Shown here: piece after piece, positions 39,624 through 47,604 of the stretch
Layout of the letters: every line of letters starts with the position of its first letter
How positions within the stretch are numbered: the stretch's first letter is position 1
From: a virus
IMG/VR virus record: IMGVR_UViG_3300028840_001807
Location: 1-53,037 of that record
Strand: one strand, 5' to 3'
DNA length: 53,037 nt
The notes under the pieces: model-generated
The model's input: only the letters and a program-made list of their open reading frames with translations
The model's database searches: none
Told to the model about the DNA's origin: nothing
Position numbers and translations under genes: made by a program

Positions 39624-41138
39624 TCATCTCCCTTTAGGCCGGGTAAAGCCCTTCGGTTTTGTTGTTCGAGGCCGATTGATTTTTCTTGGAACGATAGGTT
39701 TCAGTTCTCCCGGTTCCAGAGAGTCTTGTGGCCTCGTACAGAGGGCAAACCATGTCAGGGCGAGTGAGTCACCATAGTCGTCATGCTTGTTTCGTTGGTT
39801 TGGGGCTGCGACTTTAAATAGATTTCCAACCCATTTGGCCGTCAACGAGGTCATCTGATCCTCGAAGCGATAGCGTTCAACCCTGTCCACAGCTGGATAG
39901 GTGAAAGACTGGTTGACGATGGCCTTTCTCAATTCCTGCCACATGAATGACTGGATGTTCTTTTCCATCGGCACTCGTGCGACAGGGATGTGTTCAGGTA
40001 GGAAATCACTTATTCCTTCGCCGTGTAAAGTGTCTATGTTGACAACAAAGATATTGGGAAAGCCCTTTAAAATACTTTCGATGTCTGTTGCTTGAGTCTT
40101 GTAATCGTCACCTCTCCATTCTGCCCAGAGGTTGATGTGAGGCTTTCCGATCATGCTCATTATTGTCATCACTGTTGAATCATTTACTCTGGCTGGGTCA
40201 ATCCCAACGACTACTGGCTCATCATTCTGAAGTATCAGGTTGCCATTCTGAAGTTCAACTAGTTCCTCAATGGTGCAGAAGTTGGACGATACTGACACCC
40301 ATTCGAGCTCGTACTGAGTTTTGAAGTAGTCGGACTCTCGCCCATGCTTGTTCATTTCTTTCGTGACATAGATTTCATAATCTTTTGCGTACTTGTCCGT
40401 TGCCTCTCTAACGACATCTCGCCAATTGCTTACATAGATATTCGGGCCAGCACGACTTGAGATGTTGTAGAAGTGACCGAGTCGTTCAGGTGTTGGATTT
40501 CCAGTAAGGATACGAGTTCCGTTTGTTGCGGCGCACATCGGATAGATGGAATTGAGAAGTCTGGTGTCTGTGATGTTCTGCGCTTCTTCACAATAAGCGA
40601 GATCCAATGTCAATCGTTCTATCATGGCATTGATGGACGCTGTTTCACAATATATACGTGTGCCATTTGACAGCCATAGTTCTTCGGAATTGTTCTTTAT
40701 GGTCTTGATACCGAGATGGTCGTGCATGAAATGAGTGTCATGGAAGAACTTGTACATATTGAAGGCGTGGATGGCTTGAGAGTGTTTGGGGCCGAATATG
40801 CCTGCCTGAAAGCCGTCCTTCATCGGCTTGTATATTGTCGGAAGGGATGAAATGAAATGAAGTCCAGCACCAGGAAGTCCAGTGGTCTTTCCAGACTGTC
40901 TTGACAACATGACCACTATCTCAAGCCCGAGCCTGTTCACGACTGATTCTACAACTCTCCATGCTGGTCGAATTTGATATGGTCTGAGTTTGATACGTCT
41001 CCTGCCAGTATATCCACCATAGATACATGAGGCAAGAGTGAAGTTGTACAAATCCTCTGGCTTCAGTTCCTCAACGATGAACGGCTCACCAGTGGAACAC
41101 TTGTCGGCCATGTCCTGAAAGACTTCCTTATCTCCCAT
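39624..41138 (-). CDS. Terminase large subunit
   Basis: 504 residues. Walker A is VVMLSRQSGKTTG, Walker B is LDLAYCEEAQN, and coupling motif candidates lie in TRILTGNPTPER. The C-terminal RNase H-fold nuclease has VVGIDPAR, IFVVNIDTLHGEG and KHDDYGDSLAL as its three acidic stations. It packages DNA into the prohead. The basic C-terminal tail (KINRPRTTKPKGFTRPKGR) may bind portal or DNA. Confidence 0.9.
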   Translation of the reverse strand: MGDKEVFQDMADKCSTGEPFIVEELKPEDLYNFTLASCIYGGYTGRRRIKLRPYQIRPAWRVVESVVNRLGLEIVVMLSRQSGKTTGLPGAGLHFISSLPTIYKPMKDGFQAGIFGPKHSQAIHAFNMYKFFHDTHFMHDHLGIKTIKNNSEELWLSNGTRIYCETASINAMIERLTLDLAYCEEAQNITDTRLLNSIYPMCAATNGTRILTGNPTPERLGHFYNISSRAGPNIYVSNWRDVVREATDKYAKDYEIYVTKEMNKHGRESDYFKTQYELEWVSVSSNFCTIEELVELQNGNLILQNDEPVVVGIDPARVNDSTVMTIMSMIGKPHINLWAEWRGDDYKTQATDIESILKGFPNIFVVNIDTLHGEGISDFLPEHIPVARVPMEKNIQSFMWQELRKAIVNQSFTYPAVDRVERYRFEDQMTSLTAKWVGNLFKVAAPNQRNKHDDYGDSLALTWFALCTRPQDSLEPGELKPIVPRKINRPRTTKPKGFTRPKGR

Positions 41139-41139
41139 G

Positions 41140-41730
41140 TCACACCTTCACTAGTTCTTTCTCTTTCTTTTCGAGTTCGGCCTTGAGTTTCTCATCTTCT
41201 TTGTCCTTTTCCTTCTCTCTGGCGAATATCTTGTCGAGCGTTTTCCTTCTGTCCTCAACCTCTCTGTCATGAGACTTTTCAGAGGCCCAACCCATGAACC
41301 TTCCGAAAGCTACCATCTGGCCACCATTGATGGCAGTAATGGCCTGGTAGTTTTTCATCAGGGTGTTGAGGGTATCTCCCTTCGTTCCAATAGTTGAGAA
41401 ATCTCGTCTGGACAGTTCACGTTCCATCCTGTTGAGAAGTAATCTATTGAAGCGTAACTGGTCTTTCATTGCTTGATAGACCTTCCATTGCTCGTCGAAG
41501 TCCTTGACCTGATCCGCAAGTTCAAAGAAACAGAGTCCACCTGGTGCTTTTTCGGCATAGGCGCAAGTGTTGATTGGACAGTCCTTGCACTTCATAAGAG
41601 CATATTCAGTCTCCCTGTTCAACTGCTCTCGATGTTTGTGACAGTATCCAGAGGAGTCATCAGTACGAAGTCTGCACCGTTCTCCTGTGTCATCTTTAAT
41701 TCCAGCACATTGAACCTTGTTCTTATCCAT
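41140..41730 (-). CDS. Terminase small subunit-like protein with zinc site
   Basis: 196 residues directly before TerL. The N-terminus has CAGIKDDTGERCRL and GYCHKHREQ, then KDCPINTCAYAEKAPGGLC, so two metal sites. A long helical middle and a Lys/Glu coiled-coil end (REKEKDKEDEKLKAELEKKE) follow. Small terminases bind the packaging site, often with a helix-turn-helix; here zinc fingers may do this. The call rests on position and helical core. Confidence 0.6.
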   Translation of the reverse strand: MDKNKVQCAGIKDDTGERCRLRTDDSSGYCHKHREQLNRETEYALMKCKDCPINTCAYAEKAPGGLCFFELADQVKDFDEQWKVYQAMKDQLRFNRLLLNRMERELSRRDFSTIGTKGDTLNTLMKNYQAITAINGGQMVAFGRFMGWASEKSHDREVEDRRKTLDKIFAREKEKDKEDEKLKAELEKKEKELVKV

Positions 41731-41742
41731 AGGAACACCTCA

Positions 41743-41886
41743 CTATTCCTCTGGCGATAAGTCAAGACAATCCTCGCAAGTGACTTCTTCCCAGTTGTCG
41801 GTCAAGTCATCCTCAACGACTTCAGCTTCGGTATCACAAGCATAAAGACTTGTCCCGCCAGCTATAATCCTCTTGTGTTTCACCAT
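41743..41886 (-). CDS. Cys-rich microprotein (47 aa)
   Basis: VKHKRIIAGGTSLYAC, then WEEVTCEDCLDLSPEE. Shares the VTC(x)(x)C(L/I) end with the gene just upstream, suggesting a duplicated small zinc protein. TAATG overlap with it. Confidence 0.6.
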   Translation of the reverse strand: MVKHKRIIAGGTSLYACDTEAEVVEDDLTDNWEEVTCEDCLDLSPEE

Positions 41887-42086
41887 TATAACGCACCTTC
41901 CTTTTTCAGTAATCTGATACAGTTCTTACAGGTCACATCCTCTATTCGTTTAGCGATTTTCTCTGGTGTAGTTGAACTTGAACCAATGCATATATAGACA
42001 GGTTCTCTTGGTTCACTTCCCCCATAGGTTGTTGTCCAGTGTAGAATATGAGGGTTCTTGATCGAATGGGCGTATCTACTCGGCAT
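41886..42086 (-). CDS. Cys-rich microprotein (66 aa)
   Basis: ATG at 42086 follows GGGGGATTGCTG, inside the end of the preceding gene. REPVYICIGSSS and EDVTCKNCIRLLKKEG form a CxxC-type site similar to the neighbour at 41743. Confidence 0.6.
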   Translation of the reverse strand: MPSRYAHSIKNPHILHWTTTYGGSEPREPVYICIGSSSTTPEKIAKRIEDVTCKNCIRLLKKEGAL

Positions 42087-42345
42087 CAGCAATCCCCCAT
42101 GTCATGAACCATCCTTCCTTACTGCCGATGTCCTCAACGTGTTCCCTGAGTGCAATGTCGAAAGCACTGCCTCTCGATTGATTGTGAACGTCCAGTATCT
42201 TGTCGTGAAGCTCCTCTCGTTCAGAATCCATGTAACCCAAAGACACACCGATAGGCATCTCCTTACCTTTCTCGATCATGTGCCTGACCTTCTCAATGTA
42301 TTCAGCCAGTACCTCATCATCAACGTCGATATCGGCTATCTTCAT
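42076..42345 (-). CDS. Hypothetical protein (89 aa), first gene of the virion arm
   Basis: ATG at 42345 lies in AAGGTGATGTGATG, 35 nt behind a TATA box. MKIADIDVDDEVLAEYIEKV is a strand then a helix; the rest is helical and acidic. First-gene position suggests a regulator or an early packaging factor. No family recognised. Confidence 0.6.
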   Translation of the reverse strand: MKIADIDVDDEVLAEYIEKVRHMIEKGKEMPIGVSLGYMDSEREELHDKILDVHNQSRGSAFDIALREHVEDIGSKEGWFMTWGIADAE

Positions 42346-42379
42346 CACATCACCTTGAGGTACATTATGGAATGTCAAG

Positions 42380-42387
42380 TATTTAAA
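42380..42387 (-). promoter_or_regulatory. Main TATA box of the virion arm (TTTAAATA, - strand)
   Basis: 35-42 nt upstream of the first - strand ATG. It forms a divergent pair with the + strand box at 42580. Confidence 0.65.
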
Positions 42388-42579
42388 GTTGATTATGGAA
42401 GGATACATTGACCAAAAATTGTAGATGTATTCGTTTATATGGATTTTTATATTCGGAATTTTATAAATCTATTCGTTTAAAATCATATATATAAAAGATC
42501 AAATATATATTAAGGCCATAATAATAAATATATATTCTATATAGACCTATATAGGGATATATATTATATATAGAAAAGA
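42388..42579. promoter_or_regulatory. AT-rich divergent control region
   Basis: About 190 bp with no gene. TATTCG occurs at 42428, 42450 and 42470, the outer two as TATTCGTTTA, spaced about two helical turns. Further right are long ATATAT runs and GACCTATATAGGG (42544-42556), a near palindrome also seen near 1890. Candidate operator or replication origin; sequence alone does not decide. Confidence 0.5.
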
Positions 42580-42587
42580 TTTAAATA
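42580..42587 (+). promoter_or_regulatory. Main TATA box of the + arm (TTTAAATA)
   Basis: GATTTAAATACTTATATGCC predicts a start near 42612, with AGGAGGT at 42640 and ATG at 42654. Layout identical to the 1915 promoter. Confidence 0.65.
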
Positions 42588-42653
42588 CTTATATGCCTTT
42601 CTTACTGGTGGAGATAAAAAATATCTCTGACAAAAAAATCAGGAGGTAAAAAA

Positions 42654-42893
42654 ATGGATGATATAGATAATATCTTATCTCTAAACCTTCCATCCGAAAA
42701 CTCGAACGCTGGACGATGGAAGGGGGGGAGATATGATACCAGTAAGAAAGAAGAAATGCAGAAATGGAACAACCTTAAGAATATGGTAAGGTATCAAGGA
42801 GACAATAACGTTGAGGTAAAAAATCGACTTGACAATCTCGCCTCTGCAATCGACCAAGGAATACTGGAAATAAGAAAAGTCAAGACGAAGTAG
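42654..42893 (+). CDS. Small basic protein (79 aa), first gene of the + arm
   Basis: AGGAGGT precedes the ATG. The protein has an acidic start (DDIDNILSLNLPSE), a central basic helix (DTSKKEEMQKWNNLKNMV) and a C-terminal helix. First position behind the divergent region suggests a regulator, but no DNA-binding fold is evident. Confidence 0.6.
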   Translation: MDDIDNILSLNLPSENSNAGRWKGGRYDTSKKEEMQKWNNLKNMVRYQGDNNVEVKNRLDNLASAIDQGILEIRKVKTK

Positions 42894-43019
42894 TTTTGAT
42901 TTTTCTCTCTTTATTTTTTTTACCTATTGATTAAAATCTATGATTAAAAATATTAATGGATGGATGGATGTATGACTAAATATATTGATGGAGAATTATA
43001 TAATCTTATCTATCTGACA

Positions 43020-43027
43020 TTTAAATC
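43020..43027 (+). promoter_or_regulatory. Possible TATA box (TTTAAATC)
   Basis: 42-49 nt before ATG 43069 and its AGGAGGG. It supports the shorter start of the next gene. The 75 bp before it hold no other gene. Confidence 0.4.
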
Positions 43028-43068
43028 GATGACGAGAGATACAAATAGATTAGGAGGGTATTATTACA

Positions 43069-43307
43069 TGGGACGGGATTCAGCGCGACTTCAGGAGGAA
43101 ATGGAAATAAGTGTGATAATTGGGACAAGAGAGAGAATGGCCAGAAAAGAGGATAACTCTTTCAGGAAGTCAATAAACTTCGGCAAGGTAACGTCAACGA
43201 TCTTGTCCGACTGTAATCGGTGTGGACATGAGAATAACCTGACAAAGAGTAAGTCAGTATTCTGTTCAAAATGTGGAGCACTATTGACCAATAGGAGATA
43301 TGGATAG
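43069..43307 (+). CDS. RHH-like N-terminus with zinc ribbon (79 aa)
   Basis: ATG at 43069 follows AGGAGGG; the frame is open back to ATG 42972, which would add 32 residues. LQEEMEISVIIGTRERMARK could be a strand-helix of a ribbon-helix-helix. CNRCGHENNLTKSKSVFCSKC is a complete zinc ribbon. A small transcription factor is plausible. Confidence 0.55.
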
Positions 43308-43496
43308 AGTCAAAAACCCACAGATGGTATCCTAAATCATGGGAAAACTACGACAAGTGTCGATGTATTCAGATTATTCAATTTACTGATTGTCGAGTCT
43401 GGACACAAAATGACGATATACAATTCGGCAATAGTCGTATCAATTCAATGTTAAATACTTGGAACTTTTTTAAGTATAGACATACATCCCAACCCA

Positions 43497-43597
43497 GATA
43501 CCATGATGGAGGGATTAAGCGGTCAGAGGATTGAAACATATCATCTGTATCAGAATGACCTTCTGATTTTTCCGCTTCTCGTATCTGTCATGGTATC
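43497..43597 (+). promoter_or_regulatory. Nested hairpin overlapping a start codon
   Basis: GATACCATGA (43497-43506) pairs with TCATGGTATC (43588-43597) over 10 perfect base pairs. Inside it AAGCGG pairs with CCGCTT (43517-43522/43572-43577) and ATCAGAA-TGACC-TTCTGAT forms a hairpin (43549-43567). The outer stem contains the ATG of the next entry. A TATA-like TTTAAGTA (43469-43476) places the transcript start near this stem. Confidence 0.5.
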
Positions 43598-43649
43598 TAT
43601 CTTTATGGGGATTGATTGGTTAAAGTCCAATAATCTCAGTGAGGGATAA
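43503..43649 (+). CDS. Possible single-span membrane protein (48 aa)
   Basis: A frame from ATG 43503 encodes a polar start (GLSGQRIETYHLYQNDL) and a hydrophobic span LIFPLLVSVMVSIFMG, ending TAA one nt before the next ATG. No ribosome site is present, so it would be leaderless. The whole 5' part lies in the strong inverted repeat, so a non-coding reading is also possible. The 195 bp upstream (43308-43502) hold only the TATA-like boxes. Confidence 0.4.
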   Translation: MMEGLSGQRIETYHLYQNDLLIFPLLVSVMVSIFMGIDWLKSNNLSEG

Positions 43650-43650
43650 T

Positions 43651-43794
43651 ATGGAAGCAAGACAACTACCGATATACGAGATAGACGGTGTGCAATGGTT
43701 CAGGGATAAAAGACTTGGAGAATACAGACAGGTCAGAAATCCACACGAGCGAATGACTCTCGATGAGGGAGATAGAAAGGTGAACAACTCATAA
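43651..43794 (+). CDS. Hypothetical microprotein (47 aa)
   Basis: ATG after GAGGGATAAT. MEARQLPIYEIDGVQWFRDK then a charged end. No motif recognised. Confidence 0.5.
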   Translation: MEARQLPIYEIDGVQWFRDKRLGEYRQVRNPHERMTLDEGDRKVNNS

Positions 43795-43825
43795 GCGGAT
43801 CGACACTAATCAGGAGGATATGAAC

Positions 43826-44194
43826 ATGGTGAAAGACACGCAAACTCTTTTCGAGAAGGAAAGGGGTGGGTTAACAAAGAATGCATGGAGTCAGCGCAAG
43901 AAAAAATACAGACTCAACGGATTGAGACAGGGAGACTGGCATATAATCAGACCGAATGATTTGTCAATAGACCATGTCCGAACAGGGATGACAATCCAGA
44001 ATACCCAACACGAACATCTGATATATCGTATAGTCAGGACGAGAGGAATAACAGGAAGGCCACTAACTGTCAGAAAGGGTTTCAATCAGGGACGCAGATG
44101 TATTCTGGTCATCGAGACAAAGGATATCGGAACGGAGAAACCGCCATCAAAGGAACTGATGGACTTGTCCCGGTTCAGGTTGGTGATACCGTGA
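43826..44194 (+). CDS. Hypothetical basic protein (122 aa)
   Basis: ATG at 43826 is 8 nt after CAGGAGG. Basic: NAWSQRKKKYRLNGLRQGDW, then a beta barrel-like stretch (IYRIVRTRGITGRPLTVRKG, RRCILVIETKDI). It could bind nucleic acid. No family recognised. Confidence 0.6.
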   Translation: MVKDTQTLFEKERGGLTKNAWSQRKKKYRLNGLRQGDWHIIRPNDLSIDHVRTGMTIQNTQHEHLIYRIVRTRGITGRPLTVRKGFNQGRRCILVIETKDIGTEKPPSKELMDLSRFRLVIP

Positions 44195-44313
44195 CTTCGA
44201 TATGGTGGAATACGGACATGGGAGAACCAGACCAAGTTACGATAGAATTTCATCAGGTGATTGTGGTCGTGAACGGAACACGGAGAATATACTCGCTCAA
44301 GGATGTGATTTGA
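44191..44313 (+). CDS. Hypothetical microprotein (40 aa)
   Basis: GTG at 44191 overlaps the previous TGA and follows GGTTGGTGAT. All beta: QVTIEFHQVIVVVNGTRRIY. A longer frame from 44098 would overlap its neighbour by 97 nt and is less likely. Confidence 0.5.
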   Translation: MTSIWWNTDMGEPDQVTIEFHQVIVVVNGTRRIYSLKDVI

Positions 44314-44498
44314 TGGTCGATGTCAGATGTATCGGGGATTGCCAGAACTGTCATCTCCCGGTCTGCGTTGAGGCAGAGGACAGAATCGTTCTCGATGAAG
44401 TGAGCAGAAAGCCCGAGATCACGGTCAGGGAATGGAAACCAACGAGAACGCAACATCCAGTATCTCGTCAGAAGGCGGTGAATAGATGGTCTATGTAA
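44313..44498 (+). CDS. Cys-rich microprotein (61 aa)
   Basis: DVRCIGDCQNCHLPVCVEAE packs four cysteines in 13 residues, as in a metal-binding loop (zinc or Fe-S). The rest is basic and Pro-rich. TGATG overlap with the previous gene. Confidence 0.6.
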   Translation: MVDVRCIGDCQNCHLPVCVEAEDRIVLDEVSRKPEITVREWKPTRTQHPVSRQKAVNRWSM

Positions 44499-44695
44499 AT
44501 CCAAACTTCAGAACCAAGAAGGAACTCAAACAGGCAGTAGAGAGCGGTGACAATGTCAGGGCATATCAACCTGGGCCATTCGGTTCAGATGTGAAAGACG
44601 GAAAGCATTGTGCTGAAGGCCCGCACTATCCAGAACCGCATAGGTGGTATGCAACCATCGAGGTCAAGGATGGGAAAGTCGTGAAGGTGAAGTAA
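44486..44695 (+). CDS. Hypothetical protein (69 aa)
   Basis: ATG at 44486 inside the previous gene. VYVNPNFRTKKELKQAVESG then GDNVRAYQPGPFG, CAEGPHYPEPHRWYATIEVK. Resembles small phage proteins with a KxLK.A...G..V....PG pattern, function unknown. Confidence 0.6.
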   Translation: MVYVNPNFRTKKELKQAVESGDNVRAYQPGPFGSDVKDGKHCAEGPHYPEPHRWYATIEVKDGKVVKVK

Positions 44696-45292
44696 ATGTC
44701 AGGACATGAGAAAATGGAAATAGAGGTGTTGTGTTATAATGGACATCTATCCTATCTGTCGCCAGCAGACTTGGATTACAATGACAAGACAGCGGTTATG
44801 AAATTCGTGAATTCGCAGACTTGTCCGATTAGGGACTGCAACTCGAAGATATACAGTTACGATGTTCAGGAACGAGAGGAACATCTGCCAGAACAGGAAC
44901 TTCAGGACAAGGCAATCAAAGTTCACGAGTGGATGATGGAAAAGGACAGTCCAGAACAAGTCTGCATGATGAAAAGTCGGATGCTCGAAATCAGACAATG
45001 CTATAACGGATGTAGAAAATGCCTATTCCCACCGAGATATTTCATCACATTGAATGGAAAACAGGAATATTTCTGTGAGAAACACGGAGATTTCAAGACT
45101 CTCGAAGCGGTGTCCGATGATGGTGAGGTCGGAGAGTATTTGGCAGAGGAAATCGAATGTATCGAGTGCGATGGCAGAGGACTCGTTGATTACGGTGTCG
45201 GAGAAGGAGAGGCAACCTGTGTCCAATGCAACGGTTCAGGATGGATGAAAAACGACAAGTATCAGGAGGTCATCAATGTCAACAGAGATTGA
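44696..45292 (+). CDS. Multi-zinc protein with DnaJ-type CxxCxGxG (198 aa)
   Basis: Follows the previous stop directly. Cys pairs: SQTCPIRDCNSK; CYNGCRKCLFPPRYF with CEKHGDF; and CIECDGRGLVDYG...CVQCNGSGW, the last as in the DnaJ cysteine-rich domain. Probably three zincs. Middle is helical. No J domain and no known family. Confidence 0.65.
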   Translation: MSGHEKMEIEVLCYNGHLSYLSPADLDYNDKTAVMKFVNSQTCPIRDCNSKIYSYDVQEREEHLPEQELQDKAIKVHEWMMEKDSPEQVCMMKSRMLEIRQCYNGCRKCLFPPRYFITLNGKQEYFCEKHGDFKTLEAVSDDGEVGEYLAEEIECIECDGRGLVDYGVGEGEATCVQCNGSGWMKNDKYQEVINVNRD

Positions 45293-45422
45293 ACATCTCA
45301 TGCAACAGGCCGTAGAGGATGGAGTCATAGTCTGTGGTGGATGTGGCAAAATCCTCGAACCCGACGCGGAGAAGTGCGGGTGTGGATGGTTAAATCCATT
45401 GAGAGACTTGGGGTTCATCTGA
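45276..45422 (+). CDS. Zinc-ribbon microprotein (48 aa)
   Basis: AGGAGGT precedes the ATG. VIVCGGCGKILEPDAEKCGC: CxxC...CxC. It overlaps both neighbours by a few bases. Confidence 0.65.
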   Translation: MSTEIEHLMQQAVEDGVIVCGGCGKILEPDAEKCGCGWLNPLRDLGFI

Positions 45423-45541
45423 TGGCCAACTACAAAGTTGGAACTAATTGCAGTCTGACAAAAAAGAAATGCAAACATCTTGTTTGTGAACTGTGTCCAG
45501 TATATGACCGGGAAGTTGTCAATAGACGCAGAGGGAGATAA
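45422..45541 (+). CDS. Cys-rich microprotein (39 aa)
   Basis: TGATG start. NCSLTKKKCKHLVCELCPVY has four cysteines, then a basic tail VNRRRGR. Likely zinc-binding, possibly nucleic-acid contacting. Confidence 0.6.
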   Translation: MANYKVGTNCSLTKKKCKHLVCELCPVYDREVVNRRRGR

Positions 45542-45786
45542 TGGCGACCTGTGACAAGTGCGGTCAGAGTGGTATCAAACCTGGCAAGATGAAGCGTCAT
45601 CAGGCGTTGCATTGTAAAGGTCGTCAGAGAAAGAAACCAAAAAATAAGAAACGTCAAGGAACAGGATTATTACCAGACGAATTAATCAGGAGAAAAGAGG
45701 GTGGGACGATAGTGCTGACAGGAGGAGATGCTGTTCAGCGCGAGATCGTCAAGAAGTCATTGGAGAAAGGTGAATTGGATGAATGA
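45541..45786 (+). CDS. C2H2-like zinc finger protein (81 aa)
   Basis: TAATG start. MATCDKCGQSGIKPGKMKRH then QALHC: a CxxC...HxxxHC finger. A Lys/Arg stretch (GRQRKKPKNKKRQG) follows. DNA or RNA binding is likely by composition. Confidence 0.65.
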   Translation: MATCDKCGQSGIKPGKMKRHQALHCKGRQRKKPKNKKRQGTGLLPDELIRRKEGGTIVLTGGDAVQREIVKKSLEKGELDE

Positions 45787-46492
45787 ACAAAAGATTGGAA
45801 CTGAAACGATGGATTGTCCTGTATGCCAGCGGGATAGAGAGTTTGAAGTGTTCGAGTCAATCGGCACATTTCTGGGCGAGAAGTATGTCCATACAAAAAA
45901 GTCATGCTCTCATTGTGGGACATCGAGCAGATATTCAAGTCATTGGGGAAAAGGAGCAGAGTGTTGGGTCGTTGGGACTTGTACGATTTGTGGAAAGAGT
46001 GCAGCCTACAACACGCCATACATTCGTTCAGATAACGGAGAGTTAATCTGCAATCGATGTGGGGATGAAGGAAAGCCGGAGGACGTTGTCCTAATCGGTG
46101 TCGACCAACATCTAAAGAATGGGAATTACGTGTTCAAGGGTCGGGTAACAGCATATATCCTGAATAGGAATGTCATTTGGATCAAACCAGACGGTTCATT
46201 CGATTCGATGTGGACTCACGGTGGAACTCATGCTTTCAGACTCAGAGACGAGGAGAAAAGCATGGACTTGCTCGAAGTGTTCGACCTGATGAGCATGGTC
46301 GCCTATGATGGACACTATCGATGTTCAACGTGCAATCAGGACTTTGAGGGTGAGCCAGCCGGGTATCCTCTGTTCGCAGGTATCAACTGTGAGACTTGCT
46401 GGCAGAAACATCTTGGACATCTACAAAAACAACGGAAGGAAGGGAAAGTCTGTCGGATGTGCGGTCAGCCATACGGGGCGTGTTGCTGTTGA
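45779..46492 (+). CDS. Multi-zinc protein (237 aa)
   Basis: ATG at 45779 follows AAAGGTGAATT. Cys pairs: DCPVCQRD, SCSHCGTSS, TCTICGKSA with ICNRCGDE, RCSTCNQDF with CETCWQK, and an end VCRMCGQPYGACCC. A central strand region GNYVFKGRVTAYILNRNVIW separates them. Probably four zincs. No family recognised. Confidence 0.65.
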   Translation: MNEQKIGTETMDCPVCQRDREFEVFESIGTFLGEKYVHTKKSCSHCGTSSRYSSHWGKGAECWVVGTCTICGKSAAYNTPYIRSDNGELICNRCGDEGKPEDVVLIGVDQHLKNGNYVFKGRVTAYILNRNVIWIKPDGSFDSMWTHGGTHAFRLRDEEKSMDLLEVFDLMSMVAYDGHYRCSTCNQDFEGEPAGYPLFAGINCETCWQKHLGHLQKQRKEGKVCRMCGQPYGACCC

Positions 46493-46653
46493 TAGAAATC
46501 AAGTTATGTTCAACTTGCGAAAGGATGTTCAGGCCAAAACCTGGCGTGGATATCATCATCGTTGACAGGATTACAGAGTGCTTCATGGCAAGTCCAGAGG
46601 CACTCAGCATGGAGAAAGTATCAAGAGTCTTGGAGTTGAGAGTTCATGGATGA
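46489..46653 (+). CDS. Hypothetical protein (54 aa)
   Basis: Start uncertain: TTG at 46489 overlaps the previous TGA; GTG 46480 is an alternative. IEIKLCSTCERMFRPKPGVD carries one CxxC; DRITECFMASPEALSMEKVS is a helix. Continuous with the operon. Confidence 0.5.
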   Translation: MIEIKLCSTCERMFRPKPGVDIIIVDRITECFMASPEALSMEKVSRVLELRVHG

Positions 46654-47077
46654 AGTCAAGAAACAGATGATAGATGATGCCAAGAGGCAGATCAACAAGC
46701 AGTTCGAGGGCGACCATGTCAACATTGACATAATCAACATCTATGACGATGCCTCTGGACTATCTGGATTGAGGCACATGAGATGTTCATGTTGTTCAAG
46801 TGAGGTGTTCGATGACACATTGAGGGATAACATCCAAAAGTATTTCGCTCTGGACGACCAGAAAGAGATAGCACTTCACTTCGTAAGGTGTCTAATCAGA
46901 TACTATGACTTGGTGGAGATCGAGTCGATGAGCAAGGAAACGAGAGAACATCTTCATAAGGTGTTGGAATATCTCTGGAAAGACGAACAGAGGCACTATG
47001 AGGAATGTGACGAGGAGGGCCGGGACAATCATATCTTTGTCAGTATGAAAGCGGTCAATGACTGGATATCACAATGA
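46646..47077 (+). CDS. Hypothetical helical protein with CSCC (143 aa)
   Basis: ATG overlaps the previous gene. MDEVKKQMIDDAKRQINKQF then HMRCSCCSSEVF and a long helical part (KEIALHFVRCLIRYYDLVEI). No family recognised. Confidence 0.6.
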   Translation: MDEVKKQMIDDAKRQINKQFEGDHVNIDIINIYDDASGLSGLRHMRCSCCSSEVFDDTLRDNIQKYFALDDQKEIALHFVRCLIRYYDLVEIESMSKETREHLHKVLEYLWKDEQRHYEECDEEGRDNHIFVSMKAVNDWISQ

Positions 47078-47089
47078 GGGGTGCAGGGG

Positions 47090-47335
47090 ATGGAGAACTT
47101 GAAACTGGAAATGGATGTCAAGATGAACAGGACAATCGTCAGGAAAATATCTCAAGGTGGAAGTGCAACCCTTACAGCAACGAGAACGATTAGAGTGCCA
47201 AGAGAGACTGTCGAGGCTACATTGACATCGGGAGAAAAGGTTAAGATTGACATCGGCGGTTATGAAAGACCAGTCGAAGTGAAGTTCCATTTCGTTAGGG
47301 ACAAGTCCAGAGGAGGTAGTCATCATGGAAAATAA
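47090..47335 (+). CDS. Hypothetical beta protein (81 aa)
   Basis: ATG at 47090 is 6 nt after GAGGGGTG. Alternating strands: MNRTIVRKISQGGSATLTAT, TIRVPRETVEATLTSGEKVK. The C-terminus is basic (KSRGGSHHGK). OB or Sm-like by length, unproven. Confidence 0.55.
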   Translation: MENLKLEMDVKMNRTIVRKISQGGSATLTATRTIRVPRETVEATLTSGEKVKIDIGGYERPVEVKFHFVRDKSRGGSHHGK

Positions 47336-47600
47336 GTGTTCAGTGTGTAGAAAGCCAGTTGAGATTACCCATGACAAGACGAATGTATGTTCAGAGTGCG
47401 GAAAGGCATTCTGTGAAGATCACAATACTGTTGGCAATCAATGGAACGGAAAGGATAGAGAAACAGAACATCTGGCAACGCAATGTGAGGATTGTGCGAT
47501 TGCATGGATTTCAGGTCAGGCAGACTATTTGAAAGACTTCTATGACGATAGACATCTTGGAGTCAGGGTCAACGTAGATGAGTTAGACGAATTCAGGTGA
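47325..47600 (+). CDS. Zinc-finger protein (91 aa)
   Basis: AGGAGGT precedes the ATG. CSVCRKPVEITHDKTNVCSEC, then FCEDHNT and QCEDC: an AN1/B-box-like cross-brace pattern of CxxC...CxxC...CxxH...CxxC. Likely two zincs. May act as a protein-interaction module. Confidence 0.65.
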   Translation: MENKCSVCRKPVEITHDKTNVCSECGKAFCEDHNTVGNQWNGKDRETEHLATQCEDCAIAWISGQADYLKDFYDDRHLGVRVNVDELDEFR

Positions 47601-47604
47601 TTAA

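Noticed and set aside
42058-42411. 117-codon + strand frame
   Set aside because: Antisense to three small - strand genes that have ribosome sites and a promoter.
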